Assembly: GCA_947493265.1 (NCBI GenBank)
Contig: CANLQL010000003.1
Coordinates: 688,485-752,484, forward strand
Source: an uncultured Litoreibacter sp.
Lineage (GTDB): Bacteria > Pseudomonadota > Alphaproteobacteria > Rhodobacterales > Rhodobacteraceae
Reading direction: 5' to 3'
DNA: 64,000 nt
Part shown: positions 27,266 through 36,597 of the stretch, in pieces
How the letters are laid out: each line of letters starts with the position of its first letter
Numbering within the stretch: position 1 is the first letter of the stretch
Position numbers and translations under genes: made by a program
The notes under the pieces: generated by a model
Databases searched by the model: none
Told to the model about the DNA's origin: nothing
What the model saw: only the letters and a program-made list of their open reading frames with translations

Positions 27266-27901
27266 GTGTTCGACCCACAAACGCTTCTTCTCTTTGGTCT
27301 GGCCAGTTTGGCGCTAACGGCCACGCCCGGACCCGACATGTTGCTGATCGCTGCGCGCAGCGCGGCGCAAGGGCGGATGGCCGGTCTTGTGACCTATCTT
27401 GGCGTCGCTGCCGGGTCGATCACACACGCGCTGGCATTGGCGCTTGGGCTTTCGCAGCTTTTCCTGGCGGTGCCTTATGCCTATGACATCGTGCGGTATA
27501 TCGGGGCCGCCTACCTGGTGTTCCTTGCTTGGCAGGCATTCACTGGCCACGATAGTTTCGCGGAAAGCACTGGCAAGACAGAACGGAAGCGATCCATGAT
27601 GGTCATCTTCCGGCAAGGATATCTTTCAAACATCCTCAACCCGAAGGTCGCCTTGTTTTTCCTTGCGCTGTTCCCACAATTCATCAATCCAACCGGTGGG
27701 TCCGTGGTCGTTCAAATCATGGTCCTGGCGACGATCCTGAATATCGTGGGGTTTTGTGTGAACTTCAGCGTGGTGCTGCTGGTCGGCAGCGTTCGGTCGT
27801 TCACTGCGCGGGCAAAAACGTTCAGCAATTGGTCGCGCTATTTCCTGGGCACAGTTTTTGGCGCGCTTGCCGCGAAGCTGGTATTTGACGGGCAGCGATA
27901 G
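27266..27901 (+). CDS. LysE/RhtB family amino-acid exporter
   Basis: A 211-residue membrane protein of the LysE/RhtB translocator family, with about six helices. Signature segments are TATPGPDMLLIAARSAAQG near the N-terminus and QGYLSNILNPKVALFFLALFPQF in the middle. It exports an amino acid or derivative, not predictable here. I start it at GTG (27266), which has AAGGA 9 nt ahead; the longer frame adds residues with no homology. It stands alone between the iron gene and tRNA-Leu. Confidence 0.88.
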   Translation: MFDPQTLLLFGLASLALTATPGPDMLLIAARSAAQGRMAGLVTYLGVAAGSITHALALALGLSQLFLAVPYAYDIVRYIGAAYLVFLAWQAFTGHDSFAESTGKTERKRSMMVIFRQGYLSNILNPKVALFFLALFPQFINPTGGSVVVQIMVLATILNIVGFCVNFSVVLLVGSVRSFTARAKTFSNWSRYFLGTVFGALAAKLVFDGQR

Positions 27902-27925
27902 ATCGACTGTCTATTCGGGGAGTTG

Positions 27926-28012
27926 TGGTGCGGTCGGAGGGACTCGAACCCTCACTCTTGTTACAGAACAGCGACCTCAACGCTGCGCGTCTACCAATTC
28001 CGCCACGACCGC
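27926..28012 (-). tRNA. tRNA-Leu (anticodon GAG)
   Basis: An 87-nt tRNA gene with encoded CCA. The acceptor stem GCGGTCG/CGACCGC, a T-arm with GGTTCGAGTCC, a long variable arm typical of leucine tRNA and the anticodon loop TTGAGGT closed by CAGCG/CGCTG are all visible. Anticodon GAG reads CTC and CTT. Confidence 0.95.
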
Positions 28013-28170
28013 AAATGCCATAGGCTGGTTGGCGCGTTCTAGCTTCTCATCCAAGCGATGTGAAGAGGAAAAGCGCGGCAGATCGAAACTGGCTTGTTGG
28101 TTGTAACTTTGCCCGAAAACCGCCAATTAAATACACGCGCCAAAGCATGGTGCAGAGGATCAGAGCTTAG

Positions 28171-28845
28171 ATGAACGATCAGATCGAATGGCGACAAAGT
28201 GACGGGCTGACGGACTACCAAACTGCGGTAGACTGGATGGAGATGCGTGTCGCACAGATTGCCCAGGGGTCTGCCCCGGAATGTATCTGGTTTGTCGAAC
28301 ATCCACCGCTTTATACAGCCGGGACCTCCGCCAAACGACAGGATCTGACCGACCCTGACCGGTTCGATGTGTTTGAGACCAGTCGCGGCGGACAATATAC
28401 CTATCACGGACCGGGCCAACGGGTGGCCTATGTCATGTTGGATTTGTCAAAGCGTGGCCGCGATGTGCGCGCCTTCGTCAAGCAATTGGAATCGTGGGTA
28501 ATCGCCACATTGGCCGAGTTCAACATCCACGGTGAAATTCGGGAAGGCCGCGTCGGTGTTTGGGTGCCGCGCCCTGATTTGGCTTTGCGCGCTGATGGCA
28601 GCGTCGCGGAGGACAAGGTTGCGGCTATTGGTATTCGTTTGCGCAAATGGATCAGCTTTCACGGGCTCTCCATTAATGTGGAGCCTGATCTGGAGCATTT
28701 TTCCGGCATCGTCCCCTGCGGAATTGACGATCAGGGCGTCACGTCCCTTGTGGATCTGGGACTTCCGGTGACCCTTGATGACGTCGATCTTGCACTGAAG
28801 CGCACATTTGAAGCGGCGTTCCCCGCGCCTGCTCCAGTAAATTAA
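28171..28845 (+). CDS. lipB: Octanoyl-ACP:protein octanoyltransferase
   Basis: A 224-residue LipB that transfers octanoate from acyl carrier protein to lipoyl domains, the first step of lipoate synthesis. Conserved parts are [13 protein letters not shown], the [12 protein letters not shown] core, the lysine in [13 protein letters not shown] and the catalytic cysteine in [14 protein letters not shown] near residue 182. The ATG has AGAGGAT about 10 nt upstream. It is convergent with phaR, with only 2 nt between stops. Confidence 0.97.
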   Translation: MNDQIEWRQSDGLTDYQTAVDWMEMRVAQIAQGSAPECIWFVEHPPLYTAGTSAKRQDLTDPDRFDVFETSRGGQYTYHGPGQRVAYVMLDLSKRGRDVRAFVKQLESWVIATLAEFNIHGEIREGRVGVWVPRPDLALRADGSVAEDKVAAIGIRLRKWISFHGLSINVEPDLEHFSGIVPCGIDDQGVTSLVDLGLPVTLDDVDLALKRTFEAAFPAPAPVN

Positions 28846-28847
28846 AG

Positions 28848-29399
28848 CTATTTGCCCATTTTCGACAAAGCGGCCTGCATTGCGGCAAGCTGCTGTTTGA
28901 TCTGCTCCAACTCGGAGCTGTCTTTGTCTTCTTCCGGCTTGTCATCAGCATCATCGGCGCTTGGTGCGGACCAGTTGCCCATCATGGTTTTCATGAACGC
29001 TTCCTGCTGCGCCTTAATCTGTTCAAACCCCGGCAATCCAGTCATCGGATTGGCCATGCTTTCCATGACCTTCGCCTGACCGTCACGCAGCATATCAAAA
29101 CTTGCCGCCAAAAAGTCGGGAACCATTGTTTGGGCGTTGTTGGTATAGCTGCGCACAAGGTCAGTCAGAACATTGGTTGGCAGCACGTTGTCGCCGCGGC
29201 TTTCATGTTCCTGGATAATTTGCAGCAGGTATTGGCGGGTCAGGTCATCGCCTGATTTCAGGTCAACGATCTGGACGTCGCGGCCATCCCGGATAAAGCC
29301 CGAAATGTCATCAAGGGTCACATAGTCGCTGGTCTCGGTATTATAGAGCCTGCGTGACGCGTAACGCTTGATAAGCAAAGGTGTTTTCGTATCTGCCAA
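28848..29399 (-). CDS. phaR: Polyhydroxyalkanoate synthesis repressor PhaR
   Basis: A 183-residue regulator. The N-terminal PhaR DNA-binding/PHB domain is clear (LLIKRYASRRLYNTETSDYV, then DVQIVDLKSGDDLTRQYLLQ), followed by a PHB-accumulation regulatory region and an acidic coiled-coil-like tail. PhaR binds PHB granules and TGC-rich DNA, releasing the phasin gene when polymer accumulates. The likely start is TTG, 8 nt after GGGAGG, giving the family start ADTKTPLLIKRY; a GTG 24 nt upstream lacks such a site. It is downstream of the phasin gene, separated by a terminator. Confidence 0.93.
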   Translation of the reverse strand: MADTKTPLLIKRYASRRLYNTETSDYVTLDDISGFIRDGRDVQIVDLKSGDDLTRQYLLQIIQEHESRGDNVLPTNVLTDLVRSYTNNAQTMVPDFLAASFDMLRDGQAKVMESMANPMTGLPGFEQIKAQQEAFMKTMMGNWSAPSADDADDKPEEDKDSSELEQIKQQLAAMQAALSKMGK

Positions 29400-29481
29400 A
29401 CCGTGGCCTCCCCTGATACCCACCGCGATCTTGCGGCGGTGCAGAAAACGCTAGCGCAGGTGCGGCAAAAAAGAAAGAGCC

Positions 29482-29513
29482 TCAAAAAGAAAGGGCGAGC
29501 ACGAGGCTCGCCC
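29482..29513 (-). terminator. Rho-independent terminator after phasin gene
   Basis: GGGCGAGC / GCTCGCCC form an 8-bp stem with a 5-nt loop, followed on the minus strand by TTTCTTTTT. It separates the phasin gene from phaR. Confidence 0.88.
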
Positions 29514-29569
29514 AATAGCCGGACACATCAGGGAGGAGAAAGTGCCGGAAATCTAAACCGAATTTCGGC

Positions 29570-30016
29570 TTAAGCAGCTTTTGCAGCTTTCTTTGCAGTC
29601 GCTGTCATGTCGTCAGTTGCTTTTTTGACAGCAGCAGTTGTTTCTTCCTGCATGTCTTTGCCAGCAGCCATCATCAGCTCAACAGTCTCCATCTGAACTT
29701 TTTTCGCAACTTCAGCGAAAGCAGCCAGGTGCTCGGAAGTGGATTCAGCTTGTGCAGATGCAAAGTCAGTGAAGGCTTTTGTGTAATCTGCAGGCTCTTT
29801 TTGTGCTTTAGCAACGCCGCCAACTTTGGCGATTGTTTCTTTTGCATATTTGGAAGACAGCTCAGTAGAAGTCGCAGCCGCGTCCAAGGCAACTTTCGCC
29901 ATTTTCTCTGTCAGAGCAGAAGAAGATTTTACGGCGTCGTTGAATGCAGTCATGTCCACTGGGAATGCAGCAACCATGTCAGAAAATGCTTTTGTATAGT
30001 CAGTTGTCTTTGTCAT
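29570..30016 (-). CDS. phaP: Phasin (PHA granule-associated protein)
   Basis: A 148-residue, Ala/Lys-rich, almost wholly helical protein (MTKTTDYTKAFSDMVAAFPVDM...) with phasin_2-like amphipathic helices and an Ala/Lys C-terminus. Phasins coat PHB granules and control their size. The ATG has GGAGAGA 6 nt upstream; the longer open frame upstream reads through the promoter. It lies between phaC and phaR on the same strand with its own promoter and PhaR-like boxes. Codon choice looks biased, consistent with high expression. Confidence 0.9.
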   Translation of the reverse strand: MTKTTDYTKAFSDMVAAFPVDMTAFNDAVKSSSALTEKMAKVALDAAATSTELSSKYAKETIAKVGGVAKAQKEPADYTKAFTDFASAQAESTSEHLAAFAEVAKKVQMETVELMMAAGKDMQEETTAAVKKATDDMTATAKKAAKAA

Positions 30017-30068
30017 GTTATCTCTCCAGATTGAGGCCCACCGCCTCGTTTGTTCGAATTCTGAAGAT

Positions 30069-30119
30069 GATATACATGCTGCATCGCGGCATTTCAAGGT
30101 TTTTTGCTGCGCCGCAGCA
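30069..30119 (-). promoter_or_regulatory. Phasin promoter with two PhaR-like TGC palindromes
   Basis: On the minus strand TTGAAA (30092-30097) and TATATC (30069-30074) are 17 bp apart. The spacer is filled by ATGCTGC-N3-GCGGCAT (plus strand 30076-30092), a near-perfect dyad. A second dyad, TGCTGCG-C-CGCAGCA (30105-30119), lies just upstream of the -35. TGC-rich dyads are the known targets of PhaR, so repressor bound here would block RNA polymerase. Confidence 0.7.
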
Positions 30120-30153
30120 TATTTTTCTGACTTTTTGGAAAAGCTCTTTCTAA

Positions 30154-31962
30154 TCAGTCCTTTGGCAAAGGCAAAACATAGGTCCCGGGGGCTTTTGCCA
30201 GAACCGGATGGCTCTTTTTTCCGGGTTTTCTGGCTGGAATCATCGCTCCAGAGCGTTTTTTCAGCCAATTTTCCCAACGTGGCCACCAGGAGCCTTCGTT
30301 GAATGTTGCCTCGTTAAACCAGGTCTCTGTATCCTCCATCGGGCCGTCATTCGTGTAGTGGCCATATTTCTTTTTCGACGGCGGATTGATGATGCCTGCA
30401 ACATGCCCCGACTGGGACACGATGAAAGTCTTGTCCTTCGATCCGAATTGCTTGACCCCAGTGAAGCAGCCTTTCCAGGCCGCGATATGATCTGTTTCGC
30501 AGGCAATCGAACAAACTGGGTGTTTGACGTCCTTGATGCTCAGCGTCTCCCCCAGAATTTCGATTGTCCCACCGGCAAATTTATTGTCCTGACAAAGATT
30601 GCGCAGATACTCGACCACAAACCGGCCCGGCAGGTTGGTGCTGTCGCCGTTCCAATACAAAAGATCAAAGGCTGGTGGTGCTTCCCCCATCATGTAGCTG
30701 CGGATAGCAGGCCCGTAGACCAGATCATTCGCGCGCAGATATGAAAATGTCCGGCTCATGAAGAACGAATGCAGATATCCCTGATCGGCCACCTGACGTT
30801 CGATCCCATCAACAAAGTCATCATTGAGGAATACGCCCATTTCGCCGGGGTCTTCGAAATCTGACAAAGTGGTAAAGAAGGTCGCCGATTTGATCGATTT
30901 GTCTTTGCGCTTGTTCATCAACGCCAAGACCATCGACAACATTGTGCCTGCAATACAATAGCCAACGGCGTTGACTTGCGCCTCGCCCGTGATCTCCTTG
31001 ACCTGATCAATCGCTGTCAGGAAGCCATCATCGACATAGTCATCGATGCCCACATCGGCGTAGGAGGCATCCGGGTTAACCCAGCTGACAATGAACAGCG
31101 TATAGCCCTGATCGACGATCCATTTGATCAACGAATTGGCCGGTTTCAGGTCCATGATATAGAACTTATTGATCCAGGGCGGGAAAATGACCAAGGGTGT
31201 CTTGTGCACTTTCTCAGTCGTTGGCGTGTATTGAATCAGCTCAAACATCCGGTTGCGAAAGACCACTGCCCCATCTGAGGTCGCGATATTTTCCCCGACC
31301 GTGAAGGCGTTTTCATCGGCCAGACTGACTAGTACGTCGCCTTGGTTGGATTCAATGTCATGGACAAGGTTTTCAAGCCCACGCACTAAAGAAGCGCCAT
31401 CAGTTTCAACGGCTTTTTCCAGCGCATCAGGGTTCGTGGCCAGAAAATTCGTGGGCGACATCATATCGACGATCTGACGTGCAAAGAAGGAAACCCGTTC
31501 TTTTTCTGCCCCTTCGATATGATCAAGGCTGTCGACCGCTTCGGAAATTGCGGCACTGGAATGCAGGTATTGCTGTTTGACGAAGTTGAAATAGGGATGC
31601 GTGTTCCACATGTCCGACTTGAACCGACGGTCAGTAGGTCCGGTATCTTCCGGAGGCTCCAACTTGCCACCTGCCAAAGCCTGTTGGGCTTCTACATAGT
31701 GTTTTAAGGATTTTCCCCAATAATTGACCTGTTGCTCAATGATCCGTGACGGATTGTTCATCATCTCGGACATGTAGGCAGCAGCTGCCTTCACATAGAG
31801 ATCTTGACCCGGCGCTTGCAAGTTTGGATCGGCGGCACGTTTCTTGCCAAAAGCCGCGACCAAACGCTTGGTCAATTCGTCCATTTTGGCGACGTTTTCG
31901 TTCAACCGTTCCAACTTCTCTTGCGCGTCATTCTCTGTCGTCGCGTCAGTTTTGGTTGTCAT
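30154..31962 (-). CDS. phaC: Class I polyhydroxyalkanoate synthase
   Basis: A 602-residue PHA synthase that polymerises 3-hydroxyacyl-CoA into storage polyester at the granule surface. The lipase-like box GYCIAG carries the nucleophile C336; the acid and histidine lie in later segments (CETDHIAAWKG and SQSGHVAGIINPP). Length fits class I enzymes that work without PhaE/PhaR partners. The ATG at MTTKTDA is preferred over a longer frame that would cross the divergent phaZ promoter region. Phasin and phaR follow on the same strand. Confidence 0.96.
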   Translation of the reverse strand: MTTKTDATTENDAQEKLERLNENVAKMDELTKRLVAAFGKKRAADPNLQAPGQDLYVKAAAAYMSEMMNNPSRIIEQQVNYWGKSLKHYVEAQQALAGGKLEPPEDTGPTDRRFKSDMWNTHPYFNFVKQQYLHSSAAISEAVDSLDHIEGAEKERVSFFARQIVDMMSPTNFLATNPDALEKAVETDGASLVRGLENLVHDIESNQGDVLVSLADENAFTVGENIATSDGAVVFRNRMFELIQYTPTTEKVHKTPLVIFPPWINKFYIMDLKPANSLIKWIVDQGYTLFIVSWVNPDASYADVGIDDYVDDGFLTAIDQVKEITGEAQVNAVGYCIAGTMLSMVLALMNKRKDKSIKSATFFTTLSDFEDPGEMGVFLNDDFVDGIERQVADQGYLHSFFMSRTFSYLRANDLVYGPAIRSYMMGEAPPAFDLLYWNGDSTNLPGRFVVEYLRNLCQDNKFAGGTIEILGETLSIKDVKHPVCSIACETDHIAAWKGCFTGVKQFGSKDKTFIVSQSGHVAGIINPPSKKKYGHYTNDGPMEDTETWFNEATFNEGSWWPRWENWLKKRSGAMIPARKPGKKSHPVLAKAPGTYVLPLPKD

Positions 31963-32075
31963 TGTCACGGTTCCATCATATGTTTTTTCTGCAAGTGCGA
32001 AGTAACGCCGCTTCAGTCCGGGGGCAAAGCGACGATTTGACGTATCGGGGATTCTATCCCCAGAAGGAGTGCCCT

Positions 32076-33362
32076 TTGAAGTATATGGCAACTTACGACC
32101 TTATGGAAACAACACGTCTGACCAATCAGTGGTTGGGGGCCACGGCGCAGGCGATCGGGTCACATCCCATGGTGTCACTGACACCGAACCCAATGTTCAA
32201 GATGTTGGCGGCCTGGGGCGAAGTGACCGAGCGGACGTTCAGCAGAATGGTTGCGAAGCCAGACTGGAATATCCATTCCACCGTGGGCGAAGACGGGCGC
32301 GATCATTTGGTCAATGTCCGGAAAGTCATCGAAAAACCGTTCGGCGATCTGATCCATTTTGACGTTGCAGACCGCCCTCTGAAAAGCCGCAAAATCATGC
32401 TTGTTGCACCGATGTCGGGGCATTACGCGACGCTGCTGCGCTCCACCGTGACAAGCCTGCTTCCAGACGCGGAAGTTTACATCACAGACTGGCACAATGC
32501 GCGGGATATCCCGGTCAGCGCGGGCAAGTTTGATATCGAAGACTATACGCTCTATCTTGCTGAATTCATGAAAGAACTTGGCTCTGATATTCATGTCATT
32601 GCCGTCTGCCAACCAGCCCCTTTGGCACTGGCCGCAACTGCATATCTTGCAGAAGAAGATCCATCCGCTCAACCGTCCAGCCTGACGTTGATTGGTGGGC
32701 CGATTGACCCCGATGCTGCGGCAACGGACGTGACCGATTTTGGGCGTCGGATTACGATGGGCCAGCTGGAAGAAACAGCCATTCAGCGGGTCGGCTTCAA
32801 ATATGCGGGCGTCGGTCGAATGGTCTACCCAGGCCTCTTGCAACTGGCCTCTTTCATGTCGATGAATGGTGAGCGTCACACGCGCGCATTCAGCGAACAG
32901 ATTCTGAAAGCGGCCAAAGGTGAAGCGACTGATTTCGACCACCACAACCGCTTCTATGACGAATACCTCGCCGTGATGGACATGACCGCAGAATTCTATC
33001 TGTCCACGGTTCAGCGCATCTTCAAAAACGGTGAAATTGCGGACAACAACTTCACTGTCGCGGGCCGCAAAGTAGATATTGGCAAGATCACCACCGTGGC
33101 CGTGAAAACGGTTGAGGGCGGGAATGACGATATTTCAGCCCCTGGTCAGTGCGTTGCAGCATTGGACCTGCTGACCGGCCTGCCCGACAGCAAGAAAGCC
33201 AGTTATCTGGAGCCAAATGCAGGTCACTATGGGATTTTTGCGGGTAAAAGTTGGCGCAACAACATTCGCCCATTGGTTCTGGACTTTATTGACGCCAACA
33301 GCGCGGAAAAACCGGCCAGAAAACGTCGCAGCACGAAACCAAAACTGGTGAAATCAGCCTGA
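32076..33362 (+). CDS. phaZ: Intracellular polyhydroxyalkanoate depolymerase
   Basis: A 428-residue PhaZ of the PhaC-like intracellular depolymerase family, mobilising PHB granules. The nucleophile is C178 in VIAVCQPAPLALAA, and the C-terminal YLEPNAGHYGIFAG carries the catalytic His. The tail is basic (RKRRSTKPKLVK). The start is taken as TTG (giving MKYMATYDL) because AAGGAG ends 6 nt ahead; the next ATG at 32085 is too far from that site. It is divergent from phaC. A short dyad GGGGAT-TCT-ATCCCC (32047-32061) precedes the ribosome site. Confidence 0.93.
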   Translation: MKYMATYDLMETTRLTNQWLGATAQAIGSHPMVSLTPNPMFKMLAAWGEVTERTFSRMVAKPDWNIHSTVGEDGRDHLVNVRKVIEKPFGDLIHFDVADRPLKSRKIMLVAPMSGHYATLLRSTVTSLLPDAEVYITDWHNARDIPVSAGKFDIEDYTLYLAEFMKELGSDIHVIAVCQPAPLALAATAYLAEEDPSAQPSSLTLIGGPIDPDAAATDVTDFGRRITMGQLEETAIQRVGFKYAGVGRMVYPGLLQLASFMSMNGERHTRAFSEQILKAAKGEATDFDHHNRFYDEYLAVMDMTAEFYLSTVQRIFKNGEIADNNFTVAGRKVDIGKITTVAVKTVEGGNDDISAPGQCVAALDLLTGLPDSKKASYLEPNAGHYGIFAGKSWRNNIRPLVLDFIDANSAEKPARKRRSTKPKLVKSA

Positions 33363-34070
33363 CGCCTGGGCCGGACGGGCCAGCCAATCGCTGAGCGCTG
33401 AATTCGTCACGTCTGGTTGTTCAAGCGTCGGCATGTGTCCTGCGCCTGCGATAACTCGCAATTCAGCCGTTTCGATCAGTTCCGCCATGAAAGTGTGGCG
33501 GGCCAAGGGGCACAACGTGTCATGTTCCCCGCAAAGGACCAATGTCGGGATTTTCAACTTTCGAAGTGTCGCTTGTTGATCGGGGCGACGCTGCAAAGCG
33601 CGCGATTGGCGTAGAAAGACCCCTTCCCCCTGATCCAGCGCCATTTCCATCACCAGATCGAGCACTTTTTGCCGACCAGGCCCCGGTGCCAGATAGTTCG
33701 GCTTCATTTCCTCGCGCATCACTTCGGGCAGAAGCCCCGCCATGACGCGGGCGATTTGCGGCTCGCGTTGCGCGGCATAGGACGGCGTTTCTGCCATTGC
33801 ATTTGTGTCCATCAACGCCAGACGTGTGACACGATCAGGGGCGATGCGGACGACTTCCATCGCAACAATTCCGCCCATCGACAGGCCTGCCAAAGCAAAG
33901 CGCGGCGGCGCATGACGCAGGATATCTTCGGCGATATCTTCGACTGTTTCAAAGCCGCCAATCGGCGGGACGTGAATGGCGCGTTGGGGTCCGAACTTTG
34001 TGATCTGCGGCCCGAAAAGACGCGCGTCACACATCATGCCGGGTAGTAAAACGAGCGGCTCGGCACTCAT
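33354..34070 (-). CDS. Alpha/beta hydrolase
   Basis: A 238-residue single-domain alpha/beta hydrolase. The nucleophile elbow is GLSMGG near residues 62-67, the acid lies in LVLCGEHDTLCP and the histidine in AGAGHMPTLEQP. There is no signal peptide, so it is cytoplasmic. The substrate is unknown. It is the last gene of an eight-gene run and overlaps the MetE-like gene by 4 nt (ATGA). Its stop region overlaps the convergent phaZ end by 9 nt. Confidence 0.85.
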   Translation of the reverse strand: MSAEPLVLLPGMMCDARLFGPQITKFGPQRAIHVPPIGGFETVEDIAEDILRHAPPRFALAGLSMGGIVAMEVVRIAPDRVTRLALMDTNAMAETPSYAAQREPQIARVMAGLLPEVMREEMKPNYLAPGPGRQKVLDLVMEMALDQGEGVFLRQSRALQRRPDQQATLRKLKIPTLVLCGEHDTLCPLARHTFMAELIETAELRVIAGAGHMPTLEQPDVTNSALSDWLARPAQASG

Positions 34071-35194
34071 CTGGAGCTGGCCAGTTTCGCGCCTTCAACC
34101 AAAGATCCGAGCTTTGCATAGGCAATGTCGGGGTCAACAGCGCCAAATCCGGCAAATGTTCCAAAACCACAATCAGAGCCCGCAATAACGCGATCTTGGC
34201 CCATAAAGGGTGTGAAACGGTCAAGTCTCTGGGCCACAACTTCGGGGTGTTCGACGAAATTCGTGGTTGAATCCACGACGCCGGGGACCAAAATCTTGTT
34301 GTCAGGGATCTCTGACGCGCGGTCGCGGAACACGGTCCATTCATGCGCGTGACGCGGGTTCGAGGTTTCAAACAACAGGTAGCTGGCATTGACCGACATC
34401 AGCGTTGGAAACACTTTGCCCATGTCGATATCGCAGACATGCGGCCCCTCATAATTGCCCCAGCAAATATGCACACGCACGCGGGTTGGATCGATCCCGT
34501 CCAGCGCATGATTCAGCGCTTCGACATGTGCGCCCGCGATCTTGAGAAACTCATCATCGCTCAGATCATTGAACAACATATGCCGCGACAATGCCAAATC
34601 GGGGCAATCCAGCTGCAGGTACAGCCCCGCATCGACGATCGTGCGATATTCATCGCGCATCGCATCCGCCAGTGCGGCCAGATAAGCCTCCCGCGACGGA
34701 TAGAAATCGTTTTGCAGAAACAACGAGATCACCCCCGGTGACGCCGCATTCACGAAGCCTTCTTTAACCCCGTGGGCCGCCATTCCGGCCTTCAGATTGG
34801 CAAGGTCTTTCTCCAACTCTCCCTGGCCTTTCGATTTCACCTCGCTGGTGCACATCGGGCGCGCGTATTGCGGCGTGCCGCCATCATCGGCCAGACGTTT
34901 CAAAAAAGAAGGAAACAGCTTCAAATCACCTGGCGCATTGCGCGGGCTGTCGCCCGAAAACCCGGTATAGCGATCCTTTACATAGGTCGCGTAGCTGATC
35001 TTCGACGTCTCCCCATCGCTGACAATATCGATCCCCACATCCGCTTGCCGTCCAACTGTCGCAGCACTGGCCGCTGTCATCTCAGCATCAAAAGCCGCTT
35101 GATCGTAGTCCTTGCCATTCTCGCGCGCGAAAATCATGTCGACGACGCTTTGGGTCCGCGGCAGGCTTCCGACATGGGTTGTCTTGATGGTCAT
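34067..35194 (-). CDS. MetE-like cobalamin-independent methyltransferase
   Basis: A 375-residue protein equal to the C-terminal catalytic half of MetE. The zinc ligands can be placed: His and Cys in VHICWGN, Glu in LLFETSNPRHAHEW and Cys in AGSDCGFGTF. Full MetE is about 750 residues with an N-terminal duplicated half; short forms of this kind use methyl donors other than the usual folate in some bacteria. The ATG at MTIKTTHVGS has AAGGGAC about 7 nt upstream. It lies between a methyltransferase and a hydrolase in one operon, so a role in methyl or sulfur-compound metabolism is likely but unspecified. Confidence 0.88.
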   Translation of the reverse strand: MTIKTTHVGSLPRTQSVVDMIFARENGKDYDQAAFDAEMTAASAATVGRQADVGIDIVSDGETSKISYATYVKDRYTGFSGDSPRNAPGDLKLFPSFLKRLADDGGTPQYARPMCTSEVKSKGQGELEKDLANLKAGMAAHGVKEGFVNAASPGVISLFLQNDFYPSREAYLAALADAMRDEYRTIVDAGLYLQLDCPDLALSRHMLFNDLSDDEFLKIAGAHVEALNHALDGIDPTRVRVHICWGNYEGPHVCDIDMGKVFPTLMSVNASYLLFETSNPRHAHEWTVFRDRASEIPDNKILVPGVVDSTTNFVEHPEVVAQRLDRFTPFMGQDRVIAGSDCGFGTFAGFGAVDPDIAYAKLGSLVEGAKLASSR

Positions 35195-35233
35195 TTCTTG
35201 TCCCTTTCGATCCGCTTTGTTCAATGCAAAGCT

Positions 35234-35845
35234 TCATTTTTTCAGTGCGGTCATAACCGTTTGGAAGTCACATTCCGGGTCCTCCGGTGTGAAGTCAACG
35301 ACCTCCAGCCCGGTTTTTTCACATGTTTCCACGTAGTCCTCGGGGGATAGGCTGGCGTGATAGACTTCTGCGCCATCGACATGGCCCGAAACCTCCCCGG
35401 CTTGAGGGCCAACGGTCACCATGAACACAGCGCCCTCATGCAAGTGATCGCTGATCCTTTGTAACGCGATCCGTTGATCTTCAGGGGTCAGGTGGAAAAA
35501 GCTGTTCCAGGCAATGATGCCGTCAAAACGTTTTGCCAAATCAAAGTCCCGCATGTCCGCCTCGATCCAGGAGGCGTCCGGAAACCGCGCGCGCGCCATC
35601 GCCAGCATTTCGGCCGAAAAATCGACACCGGTGACAGCGAACCCTTGCGATATCAGGTGGGCTGCAATGGGTTCTGCCGCGCCGCAGCCCAGATCAAGCA
35701 CGCTGCCATTTTTTGGCAACCGTTCAATGAAACGTTCGATCCATTTCCGCTCAATGAGGGTTTTGGCGCGCTGCGTATCGAACGCTTTGCCGTGGCGCTG
35801 GTAGATCGCATGGGATTTCTGGGCAAGCGCGCGCAGATCGCTCAT
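35234..35845 (-). CDS. SAM-dependent methyltransferase
   Basis: A 203-residue class I methyltransferase. Motif I is VLDLGCGAAEPIA around residues 50-62, motif II AVTGVDFSAEMLAMA, and motif IV FDGIIAWNSFFHL. Start ATG overlaps the stop of the upstream SDR gene (ATGA); a longer TTG-initiated frame is disfavoured. The acceptor is unknown. Confidence 0.88.
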   Translation of the reverse strand: MSDLRALAQKSHAIYQRHGKAFDTQRAKTLIERKWIERFIERLPKNGSVLDLGCGAAEPIAAHLISQGFAVTGVDFSAEMLAMARARFPDASWIEADMRDFDLAKRFDGIIAWNSFFHLTPEDQRIALQRISDHLHEGAVFMVTVGPQAGEVSGHVDGAEVYHASLSPEDYVETCEKTGLEVVDFTPEDPECDFQTVMTALKK

Positions 35846-36597
35846 CCCGCGGTCCAACCTCCATCAACCAGAATGGACGTGCCCGTCACCATCGCGGAGG
35901 CGTCGGAGGCCAAATAAATCACTGCCCCCATGATATCTTCGACCAATCCCACCCGCGGCAGCTTGATCTTTTCGTCGATCCAGGCGCGTTTTTCTGGGTC
36001 AGCAAATGTCGCTTCGGTCAGCGGTGTCAAAATGAAGGTTGGACAGATCGAATTGACCCGGATGTTTTCGGGACCAAGCTCGATTGCCATGGCCTTGTTG
36101 AAGCCCTCAATTGCATGTTTGGTGCCGCAATAGACGCTGCGTTCCTGTCCACCGACATGACCCATCTGGCTGGAGATCTGGATGATCGATCCACCCCGTC
36201 CAAGCATCTGTTTCGCCGCCTGCTGCGCCAGGAAATACGCCGCACGGACATTCAGGTTCATCACCGCATCAAAATCGTCCCCCGACGTGTCCAAGACATG
36301 GGAATGCCGGGCAAGACCTGCCGAATTACACATGATATCATAGGGTTGTCGATCTTCGAAAAACCTGGCCACGGCGGCTGTATCCGTCACATCAAGCGCG
36401 GTGCCATCAGCGCTTAACCCTTCGGCGGACATCTCTGCCACTGCGCTTTGCACGGCGTCTTCGCCACGCGCGGCAATCGTGACATGCGCGCCAGCCTGCG
36501 CCAACGCCACGGCGCATCCCAGCCCGATACCACGTGATCCGCCCGGAACGAATGCACGTTTGCCTTCAAGGCGGAATGACGGAGTTTGCGGCAACAT
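35842..36597 (-). CDS. SDR family oxidoreductase
   Basis: A 251-residue classical short-chain dehydrogenase/reductase. The NAD(P)-binding glycines are in PGGSRGIGLGCAVALA, the catalytic serine in IIQISSQMGHV, and Tyr-Lys in YCGTKHAIEGFN. The C-terminal VTGTSILVDGGW is typical. Arg following the first glycine motif and the Ala-Arg pair after beta-2 favour NADPH. Substrate is unknown. It is coupled to the genes on both sides. Confidence 0.93.
   Translation of the reverse strand: MLPQTPSFRLEGKRAFVPGGSRGIGLGCAVALAQAGAHVTIAARGEDAVQSAVAEMSAEGLSADGTALDVTDTAAVARFFEDRQPYDIMCNSAGLARHSHVLDTSGDDFDAVMNLNVRAAYFLAQQAAKQMLGRGGSIIQISSQMGHVGGQERSVYCGTKHAIEGFNKAMAIELGPENIRVNSICPTFILTPLTEATFADPEKRAWIDEKIKLPRVGLVEDIMGAVIYLASDASAMVTGTSILVDGGWTAG

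Noticed and set aside
27926-28012. tRNA-Leu as integration site of a mobile element
   Set aside because: No integrase gene, direct repeat of the tRNA end or compositional change is seen on either side.
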